DNA from: DSNY01 sp037442465
GTDB lineage: Bacteria > Pseudomonadota > Gammaproteobacteria > Burkholderiales > Burkholderiaceae_F
Assembly (NCBI GenBank): GCA_037442465.1
Contig: JBBIQI010000169.1
Coordinates: forward strand, 1 to 7,245
Direction: 5' to 3'
DNA: 7,245 nt
Position numbers and translations under genes: made by a program. Below are positions 6,111 to 7,245 of this stretch, one piece after another (the stretch's first letter is position 1; every line of letters starts with the position of its first letter). Under the pieces are notes generated by a model. The model was not told the origin of the DNA, did not search any database, and worked only from the letters and a program-made list of their open reading frames with translations.

Positions 6111-7137
6111 GTGAAACGCTGTGACTTCGTGGTGATCGGCGCCGGCATCGCCGGCGCCTCCGCGGCGTACGAGCTGGCGGCGTTCGGCCGCGTGCTCGTG
6201 CTCGAACGCGAGTTGCAGCCCGGCTATCACACGACCGGGCGCTCGGCGGCGCTGTTCACCGAAACCTACGGCAACGCGACGATGCGTGCGCTGACGCGCG
6301 CGAGCAAGGCGTTCCTGACTTCGCCGCCGGCAGGCTTCGCGTCGGTGCCGCTGCTCGCGCCGCGCGGCACGCTGCTGGCGGCGCGCGCCGATCAGCGCGC
6401 CGCGCTCGAACGCACATTCGCCGAATGCGCAGCGCTGGTCGGCAACCTCGAACTGTGGACTGGCGCGCGGGTGCGCGAACGCGTGCCGGTGTTCAGCGAA
6501 GCCCAGGTCGACGGCGGGCTGTGGGAACCCGACGCCATGGACATCGACGTGCACGCCTTGCATCAGGGCTTTCTTCGCGGGCTGCGCGCGCGCGGCGGCG
6601 AAGTCGTCTGCAACGCGGAGGTGGTCGCCCTCGAACGCGCGGGCGAAGACTGGGTCGTCGCAACGCGCGGGGAGCGCTACAGCGCGCCGATCGTCGTCAA
6701 CGCCGCCGGCGCGTGGGCTGACGAGATCGGTACGCTCGCAGGCGCCGCACCGATCGGGCTCGTGCCCAAACGGCGCACCGCGATCACCTTCGACCCGCCG
6801 CGGGGCCTGTCGATCGAGCGCTGGCCGGCGGTGATCGACGTCGACGAGCAGTGGTACTTCAAGCCCGACGCCGGCCGCATCCTCGCCTCACCCGCCGACG
6901 AAACGCCGTCGCCGCCGTGCGATGCGCAGCCCGACGAATACGACATCGCCGTGCTCATCGACCGCATCACGACGGCGACGACGCTGTCGGTTCCGCGCAT
7001 CCACGCCAAGTGGGCGGGGCTGCGCTCGTTCGTCGCCGACAAGACGTTGGTTGCCGGGTTCGATCCGCGCCAGCGCGGCTTTTTCTGGCTGGCCGGGCAG
7101 GGCGGCTACGGCATCCAGACCGCGCCGGCAGCAGCAG
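6111..7137 (+). CDS. FAD-dependent oxidoreductase, DadA/glycine oxidase type (C-terminus lost at a junction)
   Basis: This is a flavoenzyme of the D-amino-acid-oxidase fold (DAO, COG0665 type), which oxidises amines or amino acids to imines. The dinucleotide-binding motif VVIGAGIAGASAAYEL is at residues 7-22, and the ribose-binding acidic residue ends strand 2 at Glu32 (VLVLER). Further landmarks are GYHTTGRSAAL (38-48), where FAD contacts are expected, EPDAMDIDVHAL (139-150), NAAGAWADEIG (197-207) and the C-terminal GQGGYGIQTAP (329-339). The start must be GTG at 6111: the frame has a stop at 6096-6098 (that of the MFS gene), and the nearby ATG at 6107 leads to a five-codon dead end. No clear Shine-Dalgarno is visible, so translation may be coupled to the MFS gene. 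Family members normally continue about 30-40 residues past GQGGYGIQTAP. Here the similarity ends at about residue 341, and the frame runs open, without meaning, to the window edge over a YidC fragment. The end given is the right limit of the ambiguous join. Confidence 0.85.
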
Positions 7138-7245
7138 AACCAGGAAGTCATGGAGCTGTACACGAAATACGGCGTCAATCCGCTGGGCGGATGCCTGCCG
7201 GTGCTGCTGCAACTGCCCTTTTTCTTCGCCTTCTATACGGTCCTG
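7129..7245 (+). pseudogene. yidC: Internal fragment of membrane insertase YidC/Oxa1, joined to the FAD gene
   Basis: Reading from 7129 gives 39 residues, QQQNQEVMELY then TKYGVNPLGGCLPVLLQLPF and FFAFYTVL, open to the window edge. This is the highly conserved core of YidC just before and within its second conserved membrane segment; the NPLGGCLP motif is diagnostic. YidC inserts and folds inner-membrane proteins, alone or with SecYEG. The piece has no start codon, no ribosome-binding site and none of the hundreds of residues that normally precede this point. It lies in a different frame from the FAD oxidoreductase running into it. The KYGVNP and PFFFAFYTVL wording differs from the beta/gammaproteobacterial form I recall (EKINPLGGCLPILVQ, then VFIALYWVL) and is closer to forms from Acidobacteriota and similar phyla. 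It is therefore probably foreign to the rest of the window. It could be an intact gene's interior placed here by a misjoin rather than a true pseudogene. Confidence 0.85.

Noticed and set aside
5658..6563. A 301-codon minus-strand open frame spanning the MFS-oxidoreductase boundary
   Set aside because: It runs antisense across two real genes and their junction, and its low-complexity Arg/Ala/Gln composition looks non-biological.
7128..7245. A genuine fusion of the flavoenzyme to a novel C-terminal domain
   Set aside because: In the oxidoreductase frame the last 39 codons give a Gly/Ala/Arg-rich stretch with no family resemblance, while another frame gives a textbook YidC core. The apparent fusion is out-of-frame read-through across a junction.

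Overview
The window is uniformly very GC-rich, with strong third-position G/C bias on both strands. The proteins look like those of a high-GC Pseudomonadota, probably a beta- or gammaproteobacterium. That assignment rests on overall impression, because no marker gene from the main body of the window fixes it. There are no rRNA or tRNA genes, CRISPR arrays, transposases or integrases. Most of the window is ordinary metabolic and accessory chromosome.

Layout. (1) Positions 1-680, minus strand: the N-terminus of a short-chain dehydrogenase/reductase, cut by the window edge, follows a 159-residue protein with two zinc-ribbon modules and a perfect Shine-Dalgarno. (2) Positions 820-1722, plus strand: an alpha/beta hydrolase, divergent from the zinc-ribbon gene. 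(3) Positions 1723-2112: a convergent intergenic gap holding two adjacent palindromic elements, a 142-bp imperfect palindrome and a 74-bp REP-like inverted repeat. (4) Positions 2113-4660, minus strand: an exported metallo-beta-lactamase-fold hydrolase (RFA-P-synthase-like, probably Tat-dependent) followed by an MFS transporter. (5) Positions 4875 to about 7130, plus strand: a second MFS transporter followed 12 nt later by a DadA-type FAD oxidoreductase that starts at GTG. These two form a likely transporter-plus-oxidase operon for an amine or amino-acid-like substrate. (6) From about 7129 to 7245: an internal piece of the membrane insertase YidC.

The most notable observation is at the right end. 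The FAD oxidoreductase is recognisable up to its C-terminal Gly-Gln-Gly-Gly-Tyr-Gly signature and then stops matching its family. From about 7129 the DNA instead encodes, in another frame, the conserved core of YidC. The switch falls in GCAGCAGCAG (7128-7137), which fits either side. The YidC piece also looks unlike the beta/gammaproteobacterial form. The simplest reading is a chimeric join, by assembly or library, rather than a new fusion gene. No convincing undescribed multi-gene system is visible. The better leads are the paired palindromes, the tandem zinc-ribbon protein and the exported MBL hydrolase with its flanking transporters.
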